Shown: positions 9,334 to 17,856 of the stretch, in pieces
Layout of the letters: each line of letters begins with the position of its first letter
How positions within the stretch are numbered: the first letter of the stretch is position 1
Assembly (NCBI RefSeq): GCF_000378305.1
Contig: NZ_KB899538.1
Location: 62,001-126,000 of the forward strand
Direction: 5' to 3'
Length of the DNA: 64,000 nt
DNA from: Thioalkalivibrio sp. ALJ12
GTDB lineage: Bacteria > Pseudomonadota > Gammaproteobacteria > Ectothiorhodospirales > Ectothiorhodospiraceae
The notes under the pieces: generated by a model
What the model was told of the DNA's origin: nothing
Databases searched by the model: none
What the model saw: only the letters and a program-made list of their open reading frames with translations
Translations under genes and position numbers: made by a program

Positions 9334-10326
9334 ATGCAGCTCGGCCCCCACCATTTCCCCGGCCCACCCGTGTTCCTGGCCCCGATGGCCGGGGTCAGTG
9401 ACCGGCCGTTGCGCCTGATCGCGCGGCGCCTGGGCGCGAGCGCGGCTGTCTCGGAGATGGTCACCTCGGACACGCGCCTGTGGGGCAGCGACAAGAGCCG
9501 GCACCGGCTGGACCACCGCCAGGAACCCCGCCCGCGCATCGTGCAACTGCTGGGCAACGAACCCGAACCGCTGGCCGAGGCCGCGCGCGAGAACGTGCGC
9601 CGCGGGGCGGACGTGATCGACCTGAACCTCGGCTGCCCCGCCAAGAAGGTCTGCAGCAAGGCCGCAGGCTCGGCCCTGCTGGGGGAACCGGAGCGGGTAC
9701 GCGAGCTGCTGACCGCACTGGTGGAAAGCGTCGAGGTCCCGGTCACGCTGAAGATGCGCCTGGGGCTGGATCGCGAGCGGATCAACGCCGAGACCATCGC
9801 GGGCATCGCGCAGGATTGCGGCATCGCGATGCTGACCGTGCACGGGCGCACCCGCGCCGACGCCTATCGGGGCACGGCCGACTACGAGGCCATCGCGCGT
9901 GTGGTACGCGCCGTTTCCATCCCGGTGCTGGCCAACGGCGATGTAGTCGACATCGACAGTGCGCGCCGGGCGCTCGCAACCACCGGCGCGACCGGACTGA
10001 TGATCGGGCGCGGGGCACAGGGGCGCCCCTGGCTACCCGGCCAGATCCGCGCCGCCCTCGCCGGCGAACCGGTGCCAGTCGACCCGACATGGGATGCGCG
10101 TCTTGCGCTGATCGAGGAGCATTTGCAGGCATTGCATGCGCAATACGGCGAAATGCAGGGCGTGCGTATCGCGCGCAAGCACCTGGGCTGGTATCTTCAG
10201 CACATGGGTCTCGGGGAGGACCCAACCCGGGCGGCACGGGCTTCCCTTCTCGCCGCCACTACCGCTAGTGAACAGCTTGGGCGCCTGCGCGCCATTCTGT
10301 CAGGAATCACAAGCGAGGCCGCATGA
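9334..10326 (+). CDS. dusB: tRNA-dihydrouridine synthase B
   Basis: A 330-residue FMN-dependent enzyme that reduces uridine in the D-loop of tRNA, using NADPH. The TIM barrel starts with FLAPMAGVSDRPLR and contains DLNLGCPAKKVCSKAAGSAL, with the catalytic Cys in the second half of this motif. Further FMN-binding elements are KMRLG, TVHGRTR, and LANGDV with GLMIGRGAQGRPWL. A helical C-terminal domain follows. The end overlaps the following fis gene by four bases (ATGA), the standard dusB-fis arrangement in which dusB leads the fis operon. Confidence 0.96.
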   Translation: MQLGPHHFPGPPVFLAPMAGVSDRPLRLIARRLGASAAVSEMVTSDTRLWGSDKSRHRLDHRQEPRPRIVQLLGNEPEPLAEAARENVRRGADVIDLNLGCPAKKVCSKAAGSALLGEPERVRELLTALVESVEVPVTLKMRLGLDRERINAETIAGIAQDCGIAMLTVHGRTRADAYRGTADYEAIARVVRAVSIPVLANGDVVDIDSARRALATTGATGLMIGRGAQGRPWLPGQIRAALAGEPVPVDPTWDARLALIEEHLQALHAQYGEMQGVRIARKHLGWYLQHMGLGEDPTRAARASLLAATTASEQLGRLRAILSGITSEAA

Positions 10327-10667
10327 GGATGGACGCACCCTCTTTAGAACAAGAACAAAGCGGGGAACCGGTATCATCCGGCAACCTCGCGTCGGGCTGC
10401 GTACTCGCCGAGTCGGTGCGCAATGCGCTGGACCAGTATTTCGAGACGCTGGACGGGCAGAGTAGTCACGACCTCTATGCGCTCGTAATGAACGAGGTCG
10501 AGCGCCCGCTACTGGCCTGCGTGCTGGAGCGCTGCAACGGCAACCAGAGCCGGGCGGCGGCGCTTCTGGGGCTCAACCGCGCCACGCTGCGCAAGAAGCT
10601 GCGTGCCCATGGCCTGATCAGCGAGAACGGCCACGGGAACGGAAACGGGAACGGCGCCCAGCGCTAA
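10323..10667 (+). CDS. fis: Nucleoid-associated DNA-binding protein Fis
   Basis: A 114-residue Fis-family protein. The central helices (LAESVRNALDQYFETLDG...LYALVMNEVERPLL) match the dimerisation region and the C-terminal helix-turn-helix reads NQSRAAALLGLNRATLRKKL. E. coli Fis has 98 residues; this one is longer at both ends, with an N-terminal tail of about 25 residues and a C-terminal extension ENGHGNGNGNGAQR encoded by a short GGAAC-type repeat. Start may be the ATG at 10323 (overlapping dusB) or the ATG two codons later. It bends DNA and controls rRNA and many other promoters. A strong hairpin follows the stop. Confidence 0.94.
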   Translation: MRMDAPSLEQEQSGEPVSSGNLASGCVLAESVRNALDQYFETLDGQSSHDLYALVMNEVERPLLACVLERCNGNQSRAAALLGLNRATLRKKLRAHGLISENGHGNGNGNGAQR

Positions 10668-10685
10668 CTCACCCCGCCGGACCCG

Positions 10686-10715
10686 GCACACGCCCGCCAC
10701 CTGACGGGCGTGTGC
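10686..10715. terminator. Hairpin terminator between fis and the converging phosphatase gene
   Basis: GCACACGCCCG at 10686-10696 pairs perfectly with CGGGCGTGTGC at 10705-10715 around an 8-base loop, 19 bases after the fis stop and 17 bases from the end of the convergent gene. There is no clear T-run, but position and stem strength fit a bidirectional terminator. Confidence 0.6.
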
Positions 10716-10731
10716 GCAATCATCGACCGAT

Positions 10732-11511
10732 CTAGCCCTTCCAGCCGAGGCGCTGCAGCGCCGTGCGGTGCAGTTCCGGCGTCGCGGCCGCCAGCACGTT
10801 GGTGGTCTGCAGGTCCAGCTCGCCGCCAGACAGATTGGTGAAGGCCCCGCCCGCCTCGCGCACAATCACGGCCAGCGCCGCGATATCGAGGATGTTCACA
10901 TCCGACTCGATGATCAGGTCGATGCTGCCGCGCGCCAGCAGGTGGTAGTGGTAGAAGTCGCCATAGCCGCGCGTGCGATTGACCTCGGCCATGATCCCGC
11001 CCAGCGCCGCCCAGCCTTCGGGATTCTGCGCGAGGGTCTTCAGGTTCCCGGTGGACAGCGAGGCGCGGCCCAGCTCGGTGGTCGGGGCGACGGCAATCTT
11101 TTCGCCGTTGAGGTAGGCGCCCTGGCCCTTTTCCGCCCAGGCGCGCTCTCCGAACTGCATGCCATTGGACAGCCCCAGGATCAGATCGCCCTTGTGCATC
11201 AGCGCGATCTGGGTGGAGAAGAACGGGTAGCGGCGCACGAAGCTCTTGGTGCCGTCGATCGGGTCGATCAGCCAGACATAGTCGGAGTCCATGTCCGACT
11301 GGCCGGTTTCCTCGCCGTAGAAGCCGTGATCCGGGAACCGCTCGCGGATCACCTGGCGGATCGCCTGTTCGCTTTCCACGTCGGCGCGCGTCACGGGCGT
11401 GTCGTCGGGCTTGGTCTCCACATCGACGCCGGCGGCGTAGTAGTGACGAATGACCTTGTCCGCGGCATCGGCGGCGGCCTGGGCGGCCTCCATAAACGCG
11501 CTTTGCTGCAT
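10732..11511 (-). CDS. Inositol monophosphatase-family phosphatase (possibly histidinol phosphatase)
   Basis: A 259-residue Mg2+-dependent phosphomonoesterase of the IMPase fold. Metal-binding motifs are complete: GEETG at residues 66-70, WLIDPIDGT at 80-88 and the late DIAAL. Members of this fold hydrolyse inositol phosphate, histidinol phosphate (HisN) or PAP (CysQ). The sequence style, with FVRRYPFF after the DPIDGT box and YGDFYHYHLLARG, resembles proteins annotated as HisN-like, but the substrate cannot be settled by eye. The ATG at 11511 is preceded by an AAGGGG ribosome binding site seven bases upstream. It is a single leftward gene between two hairpins, divergent from the DUF2322 gene. 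Confidence 0.85.
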   Translation of the reverse strand: MQQSAFMEAAQAAADAADKVIRHYYAAGVDVETKPDDTPVTRADVESEQAIRQVIRERFPDHGFYGEETGQSDMDSDYVWLIDPIDGTKSFVRRYPFFSTQIALMHKGDLILGLSNGMQFGERAWAEKGQGAYLNGEKIAVAPTTELGRASLSTGNLKTLAQNPEGWAALGGIMAEVNRTRGYGDFYHYHLLARGSIDLIIESDVNILDIAALAVIVREAGGAFTNLSGGELDLQTTNVLAAATPELHRTALQRLGWKG

Positions 11512-11640
11512 GCTGCTACCCCTTCAAAAAAGGAGCTATCTTAGCATGCCGCCCCCAGCGGCTCTGGCCAGGAAGCGGTCGGCGGTTGTCCCGGCCCCGG
11601 CATGCCCCGATAATGCCGCCATCTTTTCGAGGAGTCCGAC

Positions 11641-11958
11641 ATGCCCAAGAAGCTGCCCGACGTCAGCAATCTCGAACGCCTGGAACTGTTCGGCGAGGAC
11701 TACAACCCGAGCGCGACCATCGAGAACGTGGACGGCCAGACCCTGTCGCTGCAGATCTACTACCAGCTGGCGCTGGACTACGGCGGCATCGGCCCGAAGG
11801 CCGCCAACTCCGGTTTGCTGATGTACGGCAGCCATGCCGACGATGCCCGCGCCGACCCGGGCAAACACCCGAACATCGACCGCCTGTTCGAGATCCTCGA
11901 CAAGGGCTACTACCTGTCGGTGAAGGCTGTACCCAAGCGCAAGAGCCGCGCCAGCTAG
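11641..11958 (+). CDS. DUF2322 family protein
   Basis: A 105-residue cytoplasmic protein. The pattern NLERLELFGEDYNPSATIEN, an Ala/Tyr-rich helix, GLLMYGSHADDARADPGKHP and NIDRLFEILDKG matches what I recall of the DUF2322 family, small proteins of unknown function in beta- and gammaproteobacteria. No catalytic motif, signal peptide or membrane segment is visible, and the basic tail KRKSRAS is short. It stands alone, divergent from the phosphatase gene and followed by a long hairpin. The family assignment is from memory of the motif. Confidence 0.7.
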   Translation: MPKKLPDVSNLERLELFGEDYNPSATIENVDGQTLSLQIYYQLALDYGGIGPKAANSGLLMYGSHADDARADPGKHPNIDRLFEILDKGYYLSVKAVPKRKSRAS

Positions 11959-11963
11959 TTCCT

Positions 11964-12020
11964 TGCGGAGACGTTCTCCCGTTCCGGCGCATACGTGCAA
12001 ACCGGAACGCGTCCTCCGCA
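11964..12020. terminator. Bidirectional hairpin terminator between converging genes
   Basis: The 64-base gap between the DUF2322 stop and the end of the leftward phosphatase gene folds into a long hairpin. The inner stem CGTTCCGG (11980-11987) pairs with CCGGAACG (12002-12009), and the outer TGCGGAG (11964-11970) pairs with CTCCGCA (12014-12020). Placement between converging genes supports a shared terminator. Confidence 0.6.
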
Positions 12021-12022
12021 CA

Positions 12023-12610
12023 TCACGGCAGGCGGTTGGTGTGGATCACGCGCCAGCCGCGCGTCGGATGCCGATGCAGTCGGGTCCGGCTCGCATACTC
12101 GCATTCCAGCTGGAACAGCCGCTCGTCCGGCACCCCCATCACCCAGCCGACCAACGCACGGATGACCCCGGCGTGCACGATCACCAGCACTCGTTCCACC
12201 GGCTGGCCGCCGACCGTGGTCTCGAAGGCCGCCTCCACCCGCCGGCGAAAGGCGCCCAGCGGCTCCGCCCCGGCCGGCCGCGAATGCACCGGATCGGCAT
12301 AGAACGCCCGGTATTCCTCCGGCCGTTCGCGCTGCAGCTCGACCCGTGTGCGTCCCTCCCAGTCGCCAAAGCCGACCTCGCGCAGGTCCGGCTCCAGATG
12401 CAGGGACAGGTCACGCTCGTCCGCCAGGCGTTCGGCAAACGCCCGGCACCGGTGCATCGGCGAACTGACGACCGCCTGCCAGCCGTCATCGTCACGCACC
12501 GCGTGTTCCATCTGCGTCCACCCCTGCGCGCTGAGCGGGTCGTCGCAGCCATGCCCACGATAGCGCTGCCCGCCCTCCGGTTCGCCGTGTCGCAACAGAT
12601 CCACAATCAT
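12023..12610 (-). CDS. Histidine phosphatase (phosphoglycerate mutase-like) family protein
   Basis: A 195-residue protein beginning MIVDLLRHGEPEGG, with the phospho-acceptor His in the RHG motif at residues 7-9. The second conserved parts are VSSPMHRCRAFAERL, a GFGDWEGRT motif and VIVHAGVIRAL near the C-terminus with the second catalytic His. The fold covers cofactor-type phosphatases such as alpha-ribazole phosphatase (CobC) and SixA; the GDWEG motif fits the CobC/GpmB branch. No cobalamin gene is near, so a specific substrate is not claimed. The start at 12610 overlaps the ampD stop by four bases (ATGA), indicating coupling; a longer upstream frame overlaps ampD and was rejected. Confidence 0.85.
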   Translation of the reverse strand: MIVDLLRHGEPEGGQRYRGHGCDDPLSAQGWTQMEHAVRDDDGWQAVVSSPMHRCRAFAERLADERDLSLHLEPDLREVGFGDWEGRTRVELQRERPEEYRAFYADPVHSRPAGAEPLGAFRRRVEAAFETTVGGQPVERVLVIVHAGVIRALVGWVMGVPDERLFQLECEYASRTRLHRHPTRGWRVIHTNRLP

Positions 12611-13173
12611 GCCGTGTCCTCGCTCAGGCAGGCCTCCAGGCAGGCCCAGTCGAAATGCGGGCCCGGGTCGGTCTTGCGCCCGGGGGCGATGTCGCAGTGG
12701 CCCACCAGCGCATCCGGGGTAATGGCCGGAAAGCGTTCGCGCAGCCAGCCGATCAAACGGGCCAGCTCGGCGTACTGCACCGGCGTGAACGGGTCGTCGT
12801 CGGTGCCCTCGAGTTCGATGCCAATGGAAAAATCGTTGCAGCGCTCGCGGCCACGCCACTGCGAGGCGCCGGCATGCCAGGCCCGCCGGGAGAACGGCAC
12901 GAACTGGGTCGCCACCCCCGCCCGATCGATCAGCACATGGGCGGACACGCGCAGATCGGCGATCTGCGCAAAGTAGGGGTGGGCACCGGGGTCGAGCCGG
13001 TTCTGGAACAGTTCGGCCACGTGCGGCCCGCCGAACGTGCCCGGCGGCAGGCTGATGGCATGCACGACGATCAACTCGGGCTCCATCCCCGCAGGGCGTG
13101 CGTCCTGGTTCGGGCTCTCAAGCACTTGGGCCGACGGCCACCAGTCGCGATCGACGATCATAGTCTCGGTCAC
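12607..13173 (-). CDS. ampD: 1,6-anhydro-N-acetylmuramyl-L-alanine amidase AmpD
   Basis: A 188-residue zinc amidase of the cytoplasmic AmpD type, which removes the peptide from anhydro-muropeptides during peptidoglycan recycling. Zinc and catalytic residues are in LIVVHAISLP (first His), the NDFSIGIELEG segment (Glu) and VGHCDIAPGRKTDPGPHFDW (second His and Asp). There is no signal peptide, consistent with a cytosolic enzyme. The GTG at 13173 is chosen because a GAGGAGG site lies four bases upstream and it overlaps the preceding stop (GTGA); an ATG four codons in is possible. It connects with amgK and murU later in the window, which work on the products of recycling. Confidence 0.93.
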   Translation of the reverse strand: MTETMIVDRDWWPSAQVLESPNQDARPAGMEPELIVVHAISLPPGTFGGPHVAELFQNRLDPGAHPYFAQIADLRVSAHVLIDRAGVATQFVPFSRRAWHAGASQWRGRERCNDFSIGIELEGTDDDPFTPVQYAELARLIGWLRERFPAITPDALVGHCDIAPGRKTDPGPHFDWACLEACLSEDTA

Positions 13174-13574
13174 GGGGCCTCCTCGGGCGGGCGCTGCAGG
13201 CAGGCCGCGAGGGCCTCGAGCAGCAACGGCAGGCGTGGCGGGGCCTCGAGGCGGCCGTGGTAGGCACCGGCATTGAAAACGAACAGGGCCGGGAGGTGGA
13301 AGACCTCGAACTCGCGCACCAGCGCGGTATCCATCTCTGCATCGACGACGAACAGGGCGGGCGCTTCGGGCTCGGCCTGCCACTGCTCCAGCACCCGGCC
13401 CATCACCTTGCAGGCCCCGCAGCCCCGGCGGGTAAACAGGATCACCGCCGGACCCGGGACCTCCAGGAGGTGCTGATGAAAGTCGAACTGGGTCAGCCGG
13501 GGCAGGCCCGTCTGACGCAGGGTCGGGTCAGTTGGAGTTGTCTTCGGCCTGTCGCTCAATGGATTCACCGGCAT
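13170..13574 (-). CDS. Thioredoxin-fold protein with a CxxC site
   Basis: The thioredoxin-like core is clear: VPGPAVILFTRRGCGACKVM with the CGAC redox motif, the central APALFVVDAEMDTALVREFEV segment, and HLPALFVFNAGAYHG carrying the cis-Pro. It lacks the Trp of classical WCGPC thioredoxins and has no signal peptide or membrane span, so a cytoplasmic thiol-disulfide role is likely. Start choice is uncertain: the ATG at 13574 overlaps the 3' end of the preceding lipoprotein gene by 47 bases, with a GTG two codons further in as alternative. The conserved fold starts about 25 residues later. The stop overlaps the ampD start. Confidence 0.8.
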   Translation of the reverse strand: MPVNPLSDRPKTTPTDPTLRQTGLPRLTQFDFHQHLLEVPGPAVILFTRRGCGACKVMGRVLEQWQAEPEAPALFVVDAEMDTALVREFEVFHLPALFVFNAGAYHGRLEAPPRLPLLLEALAACLQRPPEEAP

Positions 13575-13686
13575 CCTGCACGTCTTCGCCAAACCCCTCC
13601 ATAGTGGCGCAACCAGCGATGCCAAGCGAGCCCAGAGCCACCAGCAGGATCAGCAGGGCGGCGGGAATGCATTGCGTGAAATGCAT
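13528..13686 (-). CDS. Small entericidin-like lipoprotein
   Basis: A 52-residue lipoprotein. A hydrophobic signal (ALLILLVALGSLG) ends in the lipobox IAGC, after which the mature peptide TMEGFGEDVQDAGESIERQA has the amphipathic, acidic pattern of the entericidin A/B family. Those are small membrane lipoproteins linked to stress and cell-lysis balance in E. coli. The ATG at 13686 is supported by an AAGGAG site five bases upstream; a longer upstream frame lacks a signal sequence. It leads the unit lipoprotein-thioredoxin-AmpD-phosphatase. Confidence 0.8.
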   Translation of the reverse strand: MHFTQCIPAALLILLVALGSLGIAGCATMEGFGEDVQDAGESIERQAEDNSN

Positions 13687-13826
13687 GCGAGCTCCTTGTC
13701 TCTTTCGTGATTCGGTCCGTGATACCGACCGCCAAAGGGCACTCCAGGGACGGTCACACTTTATGAGGCGCACGCACTGGGGTAGTTTACGCGCCGCCCT
13801 CTTTTCGTGAAGGAAGTCGCAACCCT

Positions 13827-15878
13827 GTGTCCGACCTGAATCCGCAACAACAGGCGGCCGTGACCACCACGGACCGCCCCCTGCTGGTCCTGGCCGGAGC
13901 GGGCTCGGGCAAGACCCGCGTGATCACCGAAAAGATCGCGTACCTGATCGAGCAGCGCGGGCTCGAGGCGCGCCGGATTGTCGCAATCACCTTTACCAAC
14001 AAGGCCGCGCGCGAGATGCGCGAGCGCGTCCAGGGACGCCTGTCGAAGGAACAGGCGCGCGGGCTCGGCGTCTCCACCTTCCACACCTTCGGGCTGAACT
14101 TCCTGCGCCGCGAACTGGACGCGGCCGGGCTGCGCGCAGGCTTCTCCATCCTCGATCCAGGCGACTGCCGCTCGCTGCTGCGCGAGATCACCTACCGCGA
14201 CGATACCGGCTCCGAGGTCGACGCCCTGATCGGCCACATCAGCCGCTGGAAGAACGACCTGATGACGCCGGAAGAGGCGCTGCATGAAGCCAGCCAGATG
14301 AGCGACGCCCCGGAGGCGATCGCCGCGGCCAATCTCTACCCGCGCTACGAGGATGCCCTTCGCGCCTACAATGCGGTGGACTTCGACGACCTGATCAAGC
14401 GCCCGGTGGACTGCCTGCGTGCGGACACCGAGCTGCGCAACCGCTGGCAGGACCGCATCCGCCACCTGCTGGTGGACGAATACCAGGACACCAACTCCGC
14501 GCAGTACCAGCTGGTGCGCCTGCTGGTGGGCGTCAGTGACGGCCTGACGGTGGTCGGCGACGACGACCAGTCGATCTACGCCTGGCGCGGCGCCCGCCCG
14601 GAAAACCTCGCGCGTCTGCAGCAGGACTTCCCGCGCCTGGAGGTGATCAAACTGGAGCAGAACTACCGCTCCACCAACCGCATCCTGCATACCGCGAATG
14701 CGCTGATCGCCAACAACCCGCATGTGTTCGAGAAACGCCTGTGGAGTGCGCTCGGCGAGGGCGAGAAGATCGAGGTGATCGGCTGCTCCGACGCCGACAC
14801 CGAGGCCGCGCGCGTAGTCTCCGAACTGATGCGCCGGCGCTTTCGCCTGAACGCGGGCTGGGGCGACTTCGCCATCCTCTACCGCAGCAACCACCAGTCA
14901 CGGTTGTTCGAGAAGCTCCTGCGCGAGCAGGGCATCCCCTACCGCCTGAGTGGCGGGCAGTCGTTCTTCGAGAAGGCCGAGATCAAGGACCTGGTCGCCT
15001 ATCTGCGCCTGCTCGCCAACCCGGACGACAACACCGCCTTCCTGCGCGTGGTCAATGTGCCGCGCCGCGAGATCGGCCCGGCGACGCTGGAGAAACTCGG
15101 CCACTACGCCAACCAGCGTGGCACCTCGCTGCTGCAGGCCGCGCGCGGGGCCGGCCTGTCCGAGTACATGGACGCCCGGGCGCAGGCACGCCTGGAACGC
15201 TTCACCGACTGGGTCGACGGCTTCCAGCGCCGCGGCGAGGACGAAGCGCCGGACGCGCTGCTGCGCACCCTGGTCGAGGACATCGACTACGAGTCCTGGC
15301 TGCTGGAGAACAGCTCCAACCCGCGGGCCGCGACCCGACGCATGGAGAACGTGCGCGAGTTCATCGACTGGGTCGGGCGCATGGGTGGCGGCAACACCAC
15401 CGCGGAGTACGGCGACGACGAGGCAGACGACGAGCAGACCATGGACCTGGCCGATATCGTCAACCGCATCAGCCTGATGGACATTCTCGACCGCAACCGG
15501 GAGTCCCAGGACGGCGACGAGTCCGTGCAACTACTGACCCTGCACACGGCCAAGGGGCTGGAGTTCCCGCATGTCTGCCTGGTCGGCTTCGAGGAGGAGC
15601 TGCTGCCGCACCGGGTCAGCGTGGAGGACGATTCCATCGAGGAGGAGCGGCGGCTCGCCTATGTCGGGCTGACCCGTGCCCAGCAGACCCTGCTGATCAC
15701 CTACGCCCAGAACCGGACCCGCTACGGCGAGACCCTCGAATGCGAGCCCTCGCGCTTTCTCGACGAATTGCCCGAAGAACACCTCGAATGGCCGGACGCC
15801 AGGCCGCCGGATCCCGAGACCCAGAAGCTCACTGCCCAGGCCCACCTGGCCGGCCTCAAGGCCATGCTCGGCAAATAG
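13827..15878 (+). CDS. rep: ATP-dependent DNA helicase Rep
   Basis: A 683-residue superfamily 1A helicase of Rep size. Motif I is LAGAGSGKTRVI, then AITFTNKAAREM (motif Ia), LLVDEYQDTN (motif II), VVGDDDQSIYAWRGA (motif III), QNYRST (motif IV), LLTLHTAKGLEFP (motif V) and EEERRLAYVGLTRAQ (motif VI). Rep unwinds DNA 3'-5' and removes proteins ahead of replication forks; Rep rather than UvrD is favoured by the length and the MSDLNPQQ start. The start is a GTG at 13827 with AAGGAAG upstream. It is a single gene, divergent from the lipoprotein unit and followed by a hairpin. Confidence 0.95.
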   Translation: MSDLNPQQQAAVTTTDRPLLVLAGAGSGKTRVITEKIAYLIEQRGLEARRIVAITFTNKAAREMRERVQGRLSKEQARGLGVSTFHTFGLNFLRRELDAAGLRAGFSILDPGDCRSLLREITYRDDTGSEVDALIGHISRWKNDLMTPEEALHEASQMSDAPEAIAAANLYPRYEDALRAYNAVDFDDLIKRPVDCLRADTELRNRWQDRIRHLLVDEYQDTNSAQYQLVRLLVGVSDGLTVVGDDDQSIYAWRGARPENLARLQQDFPRLEVIKLEQNYRSTNRILHTANALIANNPHVFEKRLWSALGEGEKIEVIGCSDADTEAARVVSELMRRRFRLNAGWGDFAILYRSNHQSRLFEKLLREQGIPYRLSGGQSFFEKAEIKDLVAYLRLLANPDDNTAFLRVVNVPRREIGPATLEKLGHYANQRGTSLLQAARGAGLSEYMDARAQARLERFTDWVDGFQRRGEDEAPDALLRTLVEDIDYESWLLENSSNPRAATRRMENVREFIDWVGRMGGGNTTAEYGDDEADDEQTMDLADIVNRISLMDILDRNRESQDGDESVQLLTLHTAKGLEFPHVCLVGFEEELLPHRVSVEDDSIEEERRLAYVGLTRAQQTLLITYAQNRTRYGETLECEPSRFLDELPEEHLEWPDARPPDPETQKLTAQAHLAGLKAMLGK

Positions 15879-15912
15879 CCGCTGCGCGGCCGGGGAGCCT
15901 TCGCTCACTACT

Positions 15913-15940
15913 GGGGCGCCCGGCCCATTCCGGACGCCCC
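15913..15940. terminator. Hairpin terminator after rep
   Basis: Thirty-five bases after the rep stop, GGGGCG then CCGG pairs with CCGG then CGCCCC around a 6-base loop, with one C-A mismatch in an 11-bp stem. No good T-run follows. The remaining gap up to 16134 is more A/T-rich than its surroundings, and I see no gene in it. Confidence 0.5.
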
Positions 15941-16134
15941 GGCCCGCTCCCCCCTTCGTCTACTTGGCATCTCGCCGTGCGCGCCCAGCGCCTCAGGCGG
16001 CCCAAAAGTATGAAATTTGTCACACCCTGCTTTTGATTCTTATATCAAAGCCCCCACCTCAATTGAAGCCGCAAATGCGATCCATACGGATCTGGTCAAG
16101 CAAGCCCCCTGTCCGGCCTCCGGCATCGACGGCA

Positions 16135-17856
16135 TCAGTGGCGCAGCTTCAGGCCGACCTTGGTGATGCGGGCGCCGTCCATCTCGCGGATCACCAGGCG
16201 CATCGGGCCAAGGTCGACGGCGTCGCCGACGACCGGCTCGGCCTGGAGTTCACGACGCAGGTAGTCCTCCAGGGTGTCGCCCTGGTGTTCGGGCGGTACC
16301 GGGGCGCCGTAGGCCATGCCGACCGCCCCGAGTTGGGCGTCGCCATTGAGGGCAAACTCCCCGAACACACTTTGCTCGGTCAGGCGTTCCGGCACCTGGT
16401 CCTGCGGGACGAACAGGCGGTCGAGGTCATGCAGATCGGCCGGGGCGACCATGATGTAGAGGTGGTCGCCGGCATGCAGATCGAGCAGCTCGAGCGTGTC
16501 CAGCAGCTTGCCCTCGCGCAGGTGGGCCACGACCCGCGCACTGCCCGGCAGGCGGAAGTTCGACCACGCCTCGCGCACCACCGGCGTGGTCTCGGCCAGG
16601 CGATAGCCGACCAGCTCCATCTCCTGCTGTCCGGGGATGTCCAGCTCGGTGCGCTGCACCCGCGCGGTGGTCGGGGGCAGCTCCAGCCCCAGCCAGCGCG
16701 CCGAGGGCGCGACGGTCCAGCCCTGCACCAGCAGCGAGATCAGCACCACGAAGAACACGACGTGGAAGAAGTAGCCCGCCAGCTCCAGCCCGGCGAGCAG
16801 CGGGAACAGCGCCAGGATGATCGGTACCGCGCCGCGCAGACCGACCCAGGCGATGAAGACCTGTTCGCGCCACGGGAAGCGGAACGGGTACAGGCACAGC
16901 CATACGGCCAGGGGCCGGGCAACCAGGATCAGGACCGCGGCGACGAGCCCCGCATCCAGTGCCACCGGGGGCAGCCCCGAGGGCGTCACCAGCATGCCGA
17001 GCATCAGGAACATGCCGATCTGTGCCAACGAGGCGATCCCGTCGTGGAAGCGCTTGATGTTCTGCGAGGCCTCCAGCGGGCGGTTGCCGATCAGCAGCCC
17101 TGCCAGGTACACGGCCAGAAAGCCCGAGCCGCCCACCAGGCCGGTCAGGCCGAAGATGGCCAGTGCCCCGGCCATCGCGAACAGCGGGTACAGCCCGCCC
17201 GCCATCGGCACCCGGTTGATCAGCGCCAGCAGGGCGAAACCGCCCGCCACACCAAACAAGGCCCCCAGCCCCATTTGCTGGACAAACTCGATGGCGACGA
17301 CCACCCCGAATTGCTGGTCGGGCATCAGCAACAGCTCGATCAGCACGATGGTCAGGAAAATCGCCATCGGGTCGTTGGAGCCGGACTCGATCTCGAGGGT
17401 GGCGCCGACACGGCTTTTCAGTTCGAGCCCGCGCGAACGCAACAGCGAGAACACCGCAGCCGCGTCGGTGGATCCCACAATCGCTCCCAGCAGGAGCCCC
17501 TCCAGCCAGGACAGCCCCAGCCACCAGACGGCAAACACTCCGGTCAGGCCCGAGGTCACGAGCACCCCGAGCGTGGCCAGTCCCAGGGCCGGTTTCAACC
17601 CGATACGGAAATTGCGAGCAGGAGTGCGCATCCCGCCGTCGAACAGGATAATCGCCAGCGCGGCCGAGCCGATCAGATAGGCCAGGGTGATATTCTCCAC
17701 CTCGAGACCGCCCGGGCCCTCCGGCCCGAGCAGCATGCCGATCACCAGGAACACCAGCAGCAGGGGCACACCCAGCCGCGAGGTGATCACGCTCGAAAGG
17801 ATGCTGCCCAACAGCACAATGGCCGCCAGGAAGATGATCTGGTTGGAGAGGTCCAT
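16135..17856 (-). CDS. nhaP2: Potassium/proton antiporter of the CPA1 family (NhaP2/CvrA type)
   Basis: A 573-residue inner-membrane transporter. About twelve hydrophobic helices occupy residues 1-385, beginning with FLAAIVLLGSILSSVITSRLGVPLLL. The antiporter core includes the GSTDAAAVFSLL helix, equivalent to the ion-binding TD motif of CPA1 exchangers, and ESGSNDPMAIFLT. The C-terminal cytoplasmic part holds a TrkA-C-like domain (about 400-485) and a CorC/HlyC-like transporter-associated domain, the architecture of NhaP2/CvrA. Such proteins expel K+ (or Na+) in exchange for H+. It complements the TrkH/TrkA uptake genes in this window. Its start codon overlaps the start of the divergent LpxR-like gene by two bases. 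Confidence 0.9.
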   Translation of the reverse strand: MDLSNQIIFLAAIVLLGSILSSVITSRLGVPLLLVFLVIGMLLGPEGPGGLEVENITLAYLIGSAALAIILFDGGMRTPARNFRIGLKPALGLATLGVLVTSGLTGVFAVWWLGLSWLEGLLLGAIVGSTDAAAVFSLLRSRGLELKSRVGATLEIESGSNDPMAIFLTIVLIELLLMPDQQFGVVVAIEFVQQMGLGALFGVAGGFALLALINRVPMAGGLYPLFAMAGALAIFGLTGLVGGSGFLAVYLAGLLIGNRPLEASQNIKRFHDGIASLAQIGMFLMLGMLVTPSGLPPVALDAGLVAAVLILVARPLAVWLCLYPFRFPWREQVFIAWVGLRGAVPIILALFPLLAGLELAGYFFHVVFFVVLISLLVQGWTVAPSARWLGLELPPTTARVQRTELDIPGQQEMELVGYRLAETTPVVREAWSNFRLPGSARVVAHLREGKLLDTLELLDLHAGDHLYIMVAPADLHDLDRLFVPQDQVPERLTEQSVFGEFALNGDAQLGAVGMAYGAPVPPEHQGDTLEDYLRRELQAEPVVGDAVDLGPMRLVIREMDGARITKVGLKLRH

